NCBI GenBank assembly: GCA_003248805.1
Contig: QFQY01000009.1
Span: 36,159 to 100,158 of the forward strand
DNA: 64,000 nucleotides
Source: Chelatococcus sp.
Lineage (GTDB): Bacteria; Pseudomonadota; Alphaproteobacteria; Rhizobiales; Beijerinckiaceae
Reading direction: 5' to 3'
The position numbers and the translations under genes are program-made. Below the pieces are notes generated by a model, which was not told where the DNA came from, ran no database searches, and saw only the letters and a program-made list of their open reading frames with translations. Within the stretch, counting starts at the first letter, position 1, and each line of letters begins with the position of its first letter. This document shows, piece by piece, positions 1 through 7,819 of this stretch.

Positions 1-1
1 G

Positions 2-943
2 GACCCCGAGATGCGTGTGTCCGGCGCGCTCGCCGATGTGCGCGACCGCAGCCGCATCCTCGCGCTCTTTGCCGAATTCGCGCCCGACATCGTCGTCCAC
101 GCGGCGGCGCTGAAGCATGTGCCCTATCTCGAGGCGGATTGGGACGAGGGCGTGAAGACCAACATCTTCGGCTCCGTCAACGTCGTCGATGCCGCGATCG
201 CGGCGAAGGCCGGAACCTTCGTCCTGATCTCCACCGACAAGGCGATCGAGCCGGTCTCGATGCTGGGCGCGACCAAGCGTTTCGCCGAGATGTACGTGCA
301 GTCGCGCGATGCGGAATTCGTCTCTGCGGCGTCCGGCATGCGGCTGGTCGCCGTCCGCTTCGGCAATGTGCTGGGGTCGGTCGGCTCGGTCGTGCCGAAG
401 TTCAAGGCGCAGATCGCGCGCGGCGGACCTCTGACGGTCACGAGCCCGGAGATGATCCGCTACTTCATGACGATCCGGGAAGCCTGCGACCTCGTGCTGA
501 CGGCGGCTTCGCATGCCCGTTCCGATGGACCCGAGGCGGAACGCGCGGCGGTCTATGTCCTCAAGATGGGCCAGCCGATGCGCATCATGGATCTGGCCGA
601 GCGGATGATCCGGCTCGCCGGGTTCGAGCCGGGCGAGGACATCGAGATCAAGGTCACCGGCGTCAGGCCCGGCGAGCGGCTGAACGAGATCCTCTTCGCG
701 CGCGACGAGCCCAAGGCGGAGACGGGGCTGGACGGCGTGATGGCGGCAAAGCCCATCTTCGCCGGCCGCGCGCGCATGCAGGGATGGTTGGCGCAGCTCG
801 AGGCGGCGGTGGCCGCGAACGACCGCGATGCCGCCGATGCGGTCCTCGGCGAGGCGATTCCGGACTTCAACCTGCGTCGCGAAACGCCGCCAGACGCATC
901 AGGGCTTCCCGCGTCGACGTCCGTGGCCGCCAGCCGGCGTTGA
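2..943 (+). CDS. Nucleoside-diphosphate-sugar dehydratase, CapD/WbpM-like, 3' part
   Basis: C-terminal part (about 313 residues) of a membrane-linked CapD/FlaA1/WbpM-type sugar-nucleotide dehydratase; the left edge cuts off the N-terminus, where the family carries membrane helices and the Rossmann glycine motif. Visible family signatures are VVHAAALKHVP, LISTDKA and VSMLGATKR (a short-chain-dehydrogenase type active site in which the usual Tyr is replaced), followed by RFGNVLGSVGSVVPKF and the late GVRPGERLNE. The known reaction of WbpM-like members is 4,6-dehydration of UDP-GlcNAc. The next two genes, on the opposite strand, look like the matching reductase and sugar-1-phosphate transferase, so a UDP-QuiNAc or UDP-FucNAc route for O-antigen start is likely. 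The 3' end overlaps the convergent reductase gene by 77 bases. Family is certain; exact sugar is inferred. Confidence 0.9.
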   Translation, partial: DPEMRVSGALADVRDRSRILALFAEFAPDIVVHAAALKHVPYLEADWDEGVKTNIFGSVNVVDAAIAAKAGTFVLISTDKAIEPVSMLGATKRFAEMYVQSRDAEFVSAASGMRLVAVRFGNVLGSVGSVVPKFKAQIARGGPLTVTSPEMIRYFMTIREACDLVLTAASHARSDGPEAERAAVYVLKMGQPMRIMDLAERMIRLAGFEPGEDIEIKVTGVRPGERLNEILFARDEPKAETGLDGVMAAKPIFAGRARMQGWLAQLEAAVAANDRDAADAVLGEAIPDFNLRRETPPDASGLPASTSVAASRR

Positions 944-1799
944 GCAGGGCCTCCGGCCGCGCGACCAGCCCGCCGCTGAGCTTGGCGATGATGTCTCCTC
1001 GGCCGATCAGCCGTGCGGCGGCAGAGAGCCAGCCGGCCGGGATCGGGATCAGGCCCGGCGAGCGGCCGAGGCCCGCGCGCAGCGCGCTCAGGATATCGGC
1101 GACGCTGATCGGCTCGGGATCGGAGACGATGTAGCTGCGCCGTGCGGGGCACGCATCCGTCAGGGCGAAGCGGATCGCCTCGGCGAGGTTCTCCACCGCC
1201 AGCATCGAGCGCGGCGTCGTCAGCCCACCGAGCGGCAGTGGGATCGGCAGGCGTGCCAGCGCGAGCAGCGCCGCCATGTTGGCCTTCACGCCCGGCCCGT
1301 AGATCAGGACGGGGCGCAGCGCGATCCAGTCGAGATCGAGCGCCGCCAAGCCCTGCTCGGCGGCGAGCTTGGAGCGGCCATAGGCGTCGTCGGGATTGGG
1401 CGCATCGTTCTCCGTCAATGGCGGGCCGTCGAAGGCTCCGGTCTGTGCCTTGATCGAGGAGACAAAGACGAAGCGCCCCACGCCCGAGCGGGCGGCCGCT
1501 TCGCCGAGCGCGATCGTCGCCTGCGTGTTGGTCCGGCGATAGAGGTCCTCGTCGAGGCCGGGGCCGGCATGGGCGAGGCCGGCGAGATGCACGACATGGC
1601 GCACGCCGTCTAGCGCCGGGCCCCAGTCGACGGGCGCCGCCAGGTCGCCCGTCGTCACCGCGTCCTCGGCACCGGCCGGCGGCGGTCCCGGCCGGCGCTG
1701 TGCGACGCGGACGCGATAGCCGGCGGCGGCCAGCGCGGCGACGACATGCGGGCCGGCGAAGCCGCTCGCGCCGGTGACGAGCACCCGTTCGGCGGTCAT
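867..1799 (-). CDS. NAD-dependent epimerase/dehydratase, WbpV-like 4-keto-sugar reductase
   Basis: A 310-residue extended short-chain dehydrogenase. The NAD-binding motif TGASGFAG is at residues 9-16, the catalytic Tyr140-xxx-Lys144 is in DAYGRSK, and the Ser pair is in FVSSIKA. Length and position fit the WbpV/WreQ group, which reduces UDP-4-keto-6-deoxy-GlcNAc made by the WbpM-type dehydratase. The start ATG overlaps the stop of the upstream transferase by 4 bases, so the two are translationally coupled. The 3' end runs 77 bases into the 3' end of the convergent dehydratase gene. A plain UDP-glucose 4-epimerase-like role cannot be excluded from sequence alone; the WbpM-WbpV-WbpL-like neighbourhood is the main argument for the reductase role. 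Confidence 0.8.
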   Translation of the reverse strand: MTAERVLVTGASGFAGPHVVAALAAAGYRVRVAQRRPGPPPAGAEDAVTTGDLAAPVDWGPALDGVRHVVHLAGLAHAGPGLDEDLYRRTNTQATIALGEAAARSGVGRFVFVSSIKAQTGAFDGPPLTENDAPNPDDAYGRSKLAAEQGLAALDLDWIALRPVLIYGPGVKANMAALLALARLPIPLPLGGLTTPRSMLAVENLAEAIRFALTDACPARRSYIVSDPEPISVADILSALRAGLGRSPGLIPIPAGWLSAAARLIGRGDIIAKLSGGLVARPEALLNAGWRPRTSTREALMRLAAFRDAG

Positions 1800-2815
1800 C
1801 GGCGCGGCCCTCGCGCGAAGCGCCGCAGCAGCAGCCCTGTCGCCAGCGCGGCCATGGCGAGACAGGCCGCCTGCACCGGCAGCTCCGGCCGCGCCAGCGC
1901 CAGGGCCGCCAGCGCGACCAGAAGGAGGTTCAGCAGCGCCACCCGCGTCACCACCGCGAGCACGCTGAAGCCGTTCGTGGTCGCCTGCTGATAGAAGTGC
2001 GAGCGATGCGCCTCCCAGACCTTTTCGCCGCGCGCCAGCCGTCGCAGCAGCGTGAGGGTGGAGTCGGCGATGTGGTAAAGGGGCAGGATGATCGCGGGGA
2101 TCAGGGCCCCCGAGCCGGCCAGCCGGTAGAGCAGATAGGCCACGAGCAGACCGATCGGCAGCGAGCCGACATCGCCGAGGAAGAGCCGCGCCACGGGCCG
2201 GTTGAACGGCGCGAAGCCGACGAGCCCGCCGCACAGCGCCGCCGCGAGGAGGCCGCTCGCCGGATCGACGACGCCGAACGAGCCGGCCAGAGCGAGCGCC
2301 GCCGTCAGCGGCACGATGCCGGCGACCGTGATCCAGTCCAGCCCGTCCATGAAGTTGACGAGATTGACGAACCAGACCCCGGCCAGCAGGGCGAGGCAGC
2401 GCTCGGCGGCCTGCGGCATCAGCTCCGGAAACAGCTGCACCTCGGGCGCGGCATAGACGATCACCACCGCGACGCAGAGCGCCTGCAGGCCGAGCCGCAA
2501 GCGGGCCGAGAGCGGGCGGATGTCGTCCCAGGCGCCCACGATCGCCAGGGCGATGGTCGCCCCGACGACGAACGGGAGCCCGTGCCCGCCCGTACCCGGT
2601 GGGAGCAGCGCGAGGACCGTGCCCAGCGCCAGCAAGGCGCCCCCGAGCACGGCGATGCCGCCGCCCTGCGGGGTCGGCACGCGGTGGCTCGAACGCGCAT
2701 TCGGCCGCGCCAGCGCATAGCGCAGGAGCAGGGGGCGCAGCAGGACGCAGAGCGCCGCCGAGCAGGCGGCGGCGACGAGGAAGCTCGGGAGAGGTGCGGC
2801 GAGGAGGGTCAGCAA
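1796..2815 (-). CDS. Polyprenyl-phosphate sugar-1-phosphate transferase, WbpL/WecA-like
   Basis: An integral membrane glycosyltransferase of the MraY/WecA superfamily, about 339 residues with many hydrophobic helices. The family motifs are all seen in order: SSHRVPTPQGGG near the N-terminus, AWDDIRPLSAR (the DD Mg site), NLVNFMDGLDW, FLGDVGS and the late HRSHFYQ. It would move a sugar-1-phosphate, probably QuiNAc- or FucNAc-type, from a UDP-sugar to undecaprenyl phosphate as the first step of O-antigen assembly at the inner membrane. The start is uncertain: the frame is open upstream to 2956, but the part before residue VYAGLSHG does not resemble the family, so a TTG at 2815 is proposed. It is the first gene of a two-gene unit with the reductase (4-base overlap). 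Confidence 0.8.
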   Translation of the reverse strand: MLTLLAAPLPSFLVAAACSAALCVLLRPLLLRYALARPNARSSHRVPTPQGGGIAVLGGALLALGTVLALLPPGTGGHGLPFVVGATIALAIVGAWDDIRPLSARLRLGLQALCVAVVIVYAAPEVQLFPELMPQAAERCLALLAGVWFVNLVNFMDGLDWITVAGIVPLTAALALAGSFGVVDPASGLLAAALCGGLVGFAPFNRPVARLFLGDVGSLPIGLLVAYLLYRLAGSGALIPAIILPLYHIADSTLTLLRRLARGEKVWEAHRSHFYQQATTNGFSVLAVVTRVALLNLLLVALAALALARPELPVQAACLAMAALATGLLLRRFARGPRR

Positions 2816-2920
2816 AGCGGCGGCACCATAATCGAGCCCGTGCGAAAGCCCAGCATAAACTCGTCGCCTTGGCGAGCGCCCCGCCACGCGCGCGGCTCGC
2901 CTTTGCTCTTGTCTTGCCGG

Positions 2921-2935
2921 GTACAAAGAGCGAAC
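2921..2935 (+). promoter_or_regulatory. Candidate LexA (SOS) box before mmcB
   Basis: GTAC-N7-GAAC lies 8 bases before the mmcB start. The alphaproteobacterial LexA box is GTTC-N7-GTTC, which reads GAAC-N7-GAAC on the other strand, so this site has one mismatch. MmcB of Caulobacter is known to be DNA-damage inducible. A single short match can occur by chance and the site lies very close to the start codon. Confidence 0.4.
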
Positions 2936-2943
2936 ATGTACGC

Positions 2944-3405
2944 ATGTCCGTCGCACGCCTCGCCACGGCCGCGCAGATCGCCCGGCCCGACATCACCCGC
3001 GCCGTCTGCCGGGGCGCTGGTCGGCATCTGCGCGAGCGGGGCTACGCGATCGTCAAGGAGATGGTCTTCGCCAATGGCAGGCGCGGGGACATCGTCGCGC
3101 TCGCTCCGTCGGGCGAGCTTCTCGTGGTCGAGGTCAAGTCCAGCCTCGCCGACTATCGTGTCGATGGCAAATGGCCGGACTACCGCGACTATTGCGACGG
3201 CTTTCTCTTCGCGGTCGCGCCGGAATTTCCGCTCGAGGTCCTGCCCGAGGATGTCGGGCTCATCGTCGCCGATGCCTATGGCGGCCAGCTCCTGCGGGAG
3301 CCGCCGCGCCATCCGCTCTCGGGGGCGCGGCGCAAGGCACTGACCATCGCCTTCGCGCGGCTCGCCGCGCTCCGGCTGCATGGGCTGGACGATCCGCTGG
3401 TGTAA
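2944..3405 (+). CDS. mmcB: MmcB-family DNA repair protein (PD-(D/E)xK fold)
   Basis: A 153-residue protein matching the alphaproteobacterial MmcB family, which is linked to repair of mitomycin C damage and predicted to be a PD-(D/E)xK nuclease. The core motif is visible: Asp49 in GRRGDIVAL, then Glu63-Val-Lys65 in LLVVEVKSS. No signal peptide or membrane segment is present, so it acts in the cytoplasm. ATG 2944 was chosen because no other start codon before the conserved N-terminus fits; there is no clear Shine-Dalgarno, and a candidate LexA box lies just upstream. It is divergent from the sugar transferase and is followed by a large palindrome. Catalysis has not been shown for the family as far as I know. 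Confidence 0.85.
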   Translation: MSVARLATAAQIARPDITRAVCRGAGRHLRERGYAIVKEMVFANGRRGDIVALAPSGELLVVEVKSSLADYRVDGKWPDYRDYCDGFLFAVAPEFPLEVLPEDVGLIVADAYGGQLLREPPRHPLSGARRKALTIAFARLAALRLHGLDDPLV

Positions 3406-3420
3406 TCCAGCGACGCATTC

Positions 3421-3503
3421 CGTCATTGCGAGCGTAAGCGAAGCAATCCAGTGCCGTAGCGCGCGTGATTCCCTGGATTGCTTCGCTTACGCTCGCAATG
3501 ACG
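3421..3503. repeat. Palindromic dispersed repeat, family A, copy 1
   Basis: Two 31-base arms (3421-3451 and 3473-3503) are perfect reverse complements around a 21-base loop; each arm starts CGTCATTGCGAGCG and ends GAAGCAATCCAG. Related copies are at 28671-28761 and 48378-48458. It lies between the convergent ends of mmcB and regA and could act as a two-way terminator. No transposase is nearby, so it behaves like a REP/MITE-type element. Confidence 0.9.
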
Positions 3504-3515
3504 TCTGAGGATCGC

Positions 3516-4079
3516 TCAGCGCGGCGCGCGCTTGGCGAGGATGCGCTGCAGCGTGCGCCGGTGCATGCCGAGGCGGCGTGCCGTCTCCGAGACGTTGCGG
3601 CTGCACAGCTCGTAGACGCGCTGGATATGTTCCCAGCGCACCCGGTCGGCAGACATCGGGTTCTCGGGCGGCATCGGGCGTGCGTCGCGCTGCGCGGCGA
3701 GCGCGGCATGAATCTCGTCGGCATCGGCGGGCTTCGCGAGGAAGTCGAAGGCGCCGAGCTTCACGGCGCTGACCGCGGTGGCGATGTTGCCGTAGCCGGT
3801 GAGGACGACGCCGCGCGCATCCGGCCGCCGCTCCTTGAGCCGGGCGATCACGTCGAGGCCGTTCCCGTCGCCGAGGCGCAGATCGACGACGGCGAAGGCC
3901 GGCGCCGCTTCCTCGACGGCGGCAAGGCCGGCTGCGACGGTGTCGGCGATCCGCACGGCATAGCCCCGTCCCTCCATAGCTCGCGCCAGTCGCGTCAGGA
4001 AGGGGCGGTCGTCATCGACGAGAAGCAGCGTCATGTCCGCATCCGGGGGCGGCCCGCTTTCGTCCAAGGGCTCCTGCAT
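3516..4079 (-). CDS. regA: Redox response regulator RegA/PrrA/ActR
   Basis: A 187-residue response regulator of the RegA/PrrA/ActR family. The receiver domain has the acidic cluster VDDD at 21-24, phospho-acceptor Asp66 in VVDLRLGDG, Thr94 in VVLTGYG and Lys116 in FLAKPAD. After a Pro-rich linker comes a Fis-like helix-turn-helix (about 150-182; RVRWEHIQRVYE, SETARRLGMHRRTLQRIL), the part that is nearly invariant in RegA. ATG 4079 is preceded by GGAGGAAGGAGA at good spacing, so it is preferred over the farther in-frame ATG. It follows the RegB-like kinase by 54 bases on the same strand. The system is known to control respiration, carbon and energy genes in response to the ubiquinone redox state. 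Confidence 0.95.
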   Translation of the reverse strand: MQEPLDESGPPPDADMTLLLVDDDRPFLTRLARAMEGRGYAVRIADTVAAGLAAVEEAAPAFAVVDLRLGDGNGLDVIARLKERRPDARGVVLTGYGNIATAVSAVKLGAFDFLAKPADADEIHAALAAQRDARPMPPENPMSADRVRWEHIQRVYELCSRNVSETARRLGMHRRTLQRILAKRAPR

Positions 4080-4133
4080 TCTTGTCTCCTTCCTCCCCTT
4101 CATGGCCGATTGTCCCGGGCTCTGCCAGAGCAA

Positions 4134-5510
4134 TCACTCCATTTCCCAGCGCTCGGCGCTGGCCTCCCGGCCGGTCTCGAAGACGATGCGCGGCCAGGCG
4201 ATCCTGATCGAGGCGCCGCTGGCCGGGGCCGCGCGGTTCGAGAACTCCAGGGCCGCGCCGCCGCGTTCGAGCAGGGTCTTTGCGATGAAGAGCCCGAGCC
4301 CGAGCCCGCCGCCCGCGCGGCCTTCGCCCGTCGCATCGCCGGCCCGCGAGAGATAAGGCTCGCCGGCCCGCATCAGCACGTCGGGCGGAAAGCCCGGGCC
4401 GTCATCGGCGATCGTCAGGACGACCTGGGACTGGGTCCATTCGGCCGTTATCGTCACGGTCGATCGCGCGAAGTCGACAGCGTTGTCTACGATGTTGCCC
4501 AATCCGTAGATCACACCCGGGTTGCGCCGGCAGATCGGCTCCGGCTTCTCGCCCTTCAGCACGATCTCGAAAGGAACCCCGAAGGGCCGCTGCGGGCCGG
4601 CCGCCTCCTCGATCAGGACCGGCAGCGTGAGCTGGTCGAGGGGGCCGGCATCGTCGTCCTGAAGGCTGGAGAGTTTGCCCAGAATGCCGCGGCAGCGCTC
4701 GACCTGCTCGCGCAGCAGGGCGATGTCCTCGGCCATCTGCCCTTCCTCGGGCGCGAGCCTGGAAAGCTCGCGGGCCACGAGGGCGATGGTCCCCAGCGGC
4801 GTGCCGAGCTCATGGGCCGCGGCCGCCGCCAGTCCGTCGAGCTGGGAGAGATGCTGCTCGCGCGCGAGCACGAGTTCGGTCGCGGTCAGCGCGTCCGAAA
4901 GGTCGCGCGCCTCCTTGGCCACGCGCCAGGCGTAGATGCCGGTGAAGCTCAGCCCGAGCACGAGCGCGACCCAGGTGCCGAGCTGGTAGAAGGGCGGCAG
5001 GATCGGCCGTTCGGGGCCGGCCCAGGGCAGGGGCAGGTGGAAGAAGTTCAGCAGCGTCACCAGCGCCACCGCCAGAACGCCGAGCAGGAGCGTGCGCTCC
5101 GGCGGCAGGGCCGTGGCCGAGATCATCACGGGCGCGAGGAACAGCAGGCAGAACGGGTTTTGCAGCCCGCCCGTCAGCGCGAGCAGCGCCGCGAGCTGGG
5201 CGATGTCGAAGGCCAGCAACGCCGTCGCCGGCCCGGCCTGGAGCCGGTGGCTGAGCGGGAAACGGGCGCGCAGCGCGATGTTGAGCCAGGCCGAGATCGC
5301 GATGACGCCGAAGCACCAGCCGAAAGGCAGCGCGAAGCCGAGCCCGAAATGCACGCCGGCGACGGCCAGGCTCTGGCCCGAGATGGCGAGCCAGCGCAGC
5401 CTGACCAGCGTGTCGAGGCGCAGATGCCTGCCGCCGCTGCCGAACTCCGGCACGGAGTGCCCGGACAGGCTCACGAGGCGCCGCTCCAAGGGCCGAGGCG
5501 GAGGGGGCAT
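4134..5510 (-). CDS. regB: Redox sensor histidine kinase RegB/PrrB/ActS
   Basis: A 458-residue membrane kinase. Six hydrophobic segments (about residues 45-195) precede the kinase part. The RegB hallmark GGLQNPFCLLFLAPV starts at 114 (ubiquinone-sensing loop), the H-box AAAAHELGTPLGT has His233, and the redox-active cysteine is Cys273 in LREQVERCRGIL. The ATPase domain has the N box (NIVDNAVDFA), DDGPGF and GLGLGLFIAK. It phosphorylates RegA when the quinone pool is reduced. It is first of a two-gene regB-regA unit and divergent from the PHA depolymerase gene, 159 bases away. All signature residues are present, so an active sensor is expected. Confidence 0.95.
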   Translation of the reverse strand: MPPPPRPLERRLVSLSGHSVPEFGSGGRHLRLDTLVRLRWLAISGQSLAVAGVHFGLGFALPFGWCFGVIAISAWLNIALRARFPLSHRLQAGPATALLAFDIAQLAALLALTGGLQNPFCLLFLAPVMISATALPPERTLLLGVLAVALVTLLNFFHLPLPWAGPERPILPPFYQLGTWVALVLGLSFTGIYAWRVAKEARDLSDALTATELVLAREQHLSQLDGLAAAAAHELGTPLGTIALVARELSRLAPEEGQMAEDIALLREQVERCRGILGKLSSLQDDDAGPLDQLTLPVLIEEAAGPQRPFGVPFEIVLKGEKPEPICRRNPGVIYGLGNIVDNAVDFARSTVTITAEWTQSQVVLTIADDGPGFPPDVLMRAGEPYLSRAGDATGEGRAGGGLGLGLFIAKTLLERGGAALEFSNRAAPASGASIRIAWPRIVFETGREASAERWEME

Positions 5511-5669
5511 GGTGGAAAAGCGGTGGAGTAACGCGACATCGCAGGAGATTCTTAGCCTTTAGCGGGATTGAATGCGAACAAATCGAGCGTAGTGTGCGTT
5601 CCCCTTGTGCAGCGCGTCATGAGATGTCGCGCTGCGGAACAGTCCAGAACAGCGCAGGAAGGGCCTCCC

Positions 5670-6971
5670 ATGTCCTTTGCCTATCACGCCTACGAGGCGG
5701 TTCACATGATGGTCAGCCCCGCCCGGGGCATGTCGGATGCGCTGCATCTGGCATTCCGGAATCCTGCGAATCCGCTGAGCTACACGCCCCTCGGCCGCAC
5801 CGTCGCGGCGTCCTGCGAGCTGTTCGAGCGTTTGACGAGGCGTTACGGCAAGCCCGCCTTCGGCATTTCCGAGACGACCGTCGGCGGCGTCAAGGTCGCC
5901 GTCGAGGAGCGGGTCGTGTGGGAGCGTCCGTTCGGCCGGCTGGTGTATTTCGACCGCAAGCTCCAGGGCCGGCGCAAGCCTCAGCCGAAGGTGCTGCTGG
6001 TGGCGCCGATGTCCGGCCACTATGCCACGCTGCTGCGCGGCACGGTCGAGGCCTTCCTGCCCGGTCATGAGGTCTACGTCACGGACTGGACCGACGCCCG
6101 GCTCGTCCCGCTCTCGGCCGGAGGTTTCGATCTCGACGATTACATCGACTACGTCATCGACATGATCCGGATGCTGGGCCCCGACACCCATGTCATGGCC
6201 GTCTGCCAGCCGGCCGTGCCCGTGATCGCGGCCGTCGCGCGCATGGAGGCGGAGAACGATCCCGCCGCCCCGCGCTCGATGACGCTGATGGGCGGCCCCA
6301 TCGATACGCGCCGCTCCCCGACGGCGGTCAACACCCTCGCGGTCGAGCGTGGCACGGACTGGTTCCGCCGCAACTGCATCACGACGGTGCCGCTGCCGCA
6401 TCTCGGCGCGTTCCGGCGTGTCTATCCCGGCTTCATGCAGCTCTCGGGCTTCATGGCGATGAATATCGACCGCCATGTCAGCGCTCACTACGAGATGTTC
6501 AAGCATCTGGTTTCGGGAGACGGTGATTCGGCCGAGAAGCATCGCGAGTTCTACGACGAATATCTCGCCGTGATGGATCTCACCGCCGAGTTCTATCTCC
6601 AGACCGTCGACACCGTCTTCGTGAAGCAGGCGCTGCCGAAGGGCGAGATGATGCATCGCGGCGCGAAGGTCGATCTGGCAGCCGTCCGCCGCGTCGCCCT
6701 GATGACGGTCGAGGGCGAGAAGGACGACATCTCCGGCGTCGGCCAGACGCAGGCGGCGCACGACCTGTGCCCCAACATCCCGCAGGAGAAGCGCGCGCAT
6801 TATCTGCAGATGGGCGTCGGTCACTACGGCGTCTTCAACGGCTCGCGCTTCCGCTCCGAAATCGCGCCGCGCATCTCCGATTTCATGGTCAGCCTCGACA
6901 TGGAGGCCGCCGGCAGCCGCCGCGAGGCCAGTGCCAGGGACGCGCGAAAGGGTCTCAAGCTCGCCGGCTGA
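5670..6971 (+). CDS. phaZ: Intracellular polyhydroxyalkanoate depolymerase
   Basis: A 433-residue intracellular PHB/PHA depolymerase of the PhaZ1 type, which mobilises stored polyester granules in the cytoplasm. The nucleophile is a cysteine, Cys179, in HVMAVCQPAVPV rather than the serine of extracellular enzymes; the likely acid is Asp352 or Asp353 in EGEKDDISG and the histidine is His385 in GVGHYGVFNGSRFR. N-terminal YHAYEAVHMM and C-terminal FRSEIAPRI are also family-typical. The frame is open upstream to 5568, but ATG 5670 has GCAGGAAGG before it and gives the usual N-terminus MSFAYHAYE. It is divergent from regB; a shared 159-base region may link granule breakdown to redox state, which is inference only. 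Confidence 0.93.
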   Translation: MSFAYHAYEAVHMMVSPARGMSDALHLAFRNPANPLSYTPLGRTVAASCELFERLTRRYGKPAFGISETTVGGVKVAVEERVVWERPFGRLVYFDRKLQGRRKPQPKVLLVAPMSGHYATLLRGTVEAFLPGHEVYVTDWTDARLVPLSAGGFDLDDYIDYVIDMIRMLGPDTHVMAVCQPAVPVIAAVARMEAENDPAAPRSMTLMGGPIDTRRSPTAVNTLAVERGTDWFRRNCITTVPLPHLGAFRRVYPGFMQLSGFMAMNIDRHVSAHYEMFKHLVSGDGDSAEKHREFYDEYLAVMDLTAEFYLQTVDTVFVKQALPKGEMMHRGAKVDLAAVRRVALMTVEGEKDDISGVGQTQAAHDLCPNIPQEKRAHYLQMGVGHYGVFNGSRFRSEIAPRISDFMVSLDMEAAGSRREASARDARKGLKLAG

Positions 6972-7013
6972 TTTCGCTTCCGCGCGAGCCGCGAATCTCG
7001 CACAATCACGTCG

Positions 7014-7754
7014 ATGCGGCTCTCCCTCTTCAAGCGACAGCCAGATCCCGAGCGGATCGAGGTCCGGCATGGCGGCATGCCCTACCTCGTCCAGGTGAAG
7101 CGCCGGGCCAACGCCCGGCGGATGACCCTGCGCGTCTCGCAGGCCACGGGGGAGATCACGCTCACCTTGCCGGAGCGGGCCGATTTCACGGCGGGCAGGC
7201 TCTTCGCCGAGAATCATGGCGGCTGGATCGCCGCGCGCATGGCGAAACGTCCGCTCCTCGTTCCGTTCGATCCGGGGGAGACGGTGCCGCTGCGCGGTCA
7301 GCCGCACCGCATCGTGCACTGGTCGAAGGCGCGCGGCCTGACGCATGCCACCTTCGACCGGGACGGCGCGCCGATCATCGCGGTCGCCGGCGAGGCGAGC
7401 CATGTCTCGCGTCGCGTCAAGGACTTCCTGCGCCGGCTCGCGCTGGAGGATCTGGACGAGGCGGTGAAGCGCCACACCGCGATGCTCGGCATCCCGGCGC
7501 GCAGGATCACGATTCGGGACACCACGAGCCGCTGGGGCTCCTGCTCCTCGCAGGGGCACCTCAATTTCTCCTGGCGGCTGATCATGGCGCCGCCGCTGGT
7601 GCTGGACTACCTCGCCGCCCATGAGGTCGCCCATCTCAAGGAGATGAACCATTCGCACCGCTTCTGGGCGCTGACGCACAGGCTCTGCCCGCGGACCGAG
7701 GAGGCGGAGGCCTGGCTCAAGCGCAACGGCGCAGGGCTGCACAGCTACGGCTGA
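7014..7754 (+). CDS. YgjP/M48-like zinc metallopeptidase
   Basis: A 246-residue protein of the YgjP (DUF45, WLM/SprT-like) family. The zinc site is HEVAH at 203-207 with a third ligand likely in MNHSHRFW (His213). It is preceded by the typical TTSRWGSCSSQGHLNFSWRLI. The N-terminal third is a basic domain seen in this family. No signal peptide or membrane segment is visible, so it should be cytoplasmic. It starts 42 bases after phaZ on the same strand and may be co-transcribed. The cellular substrate is unknown for the family. Confidence 0.88.
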   Translation: MRLSLFKRQPDPERIEVRHGGMPYLVQVKRRANARRMTLRVSQATGEITLTLPERADFTAGRLFAENHGGWIAARMAKRPLLVPFDPGETVPLRGQPHRIVHWSKARGLTHATFDRDGAPIIAVAGEASHVSRRVKDFLRRLALEDLDEAVKRHTAMLGIPARRITIRDTTSRWGSCSSQGHLNFSWRLIMAPPLVLDYLAAHEVAHLKEMNHSHRFWALTHRLCPRTEEAEAWLKRNGAGLHSYG

Positions 7755-7819
7755 GGCTCGACACTGCCCGGCCCGGGGCCTACACAGCCCCGCCCTTGCC
7801 CCCGGACGATTGCCCCGCC

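Noticed and set aside
867..2996. Single 709-codon reading of the reductase frame
   Set aside because: The part upstream of 1799 is an out-of-frame reading of the sugar transferase gene; the true reductase starts at ATG 1799.
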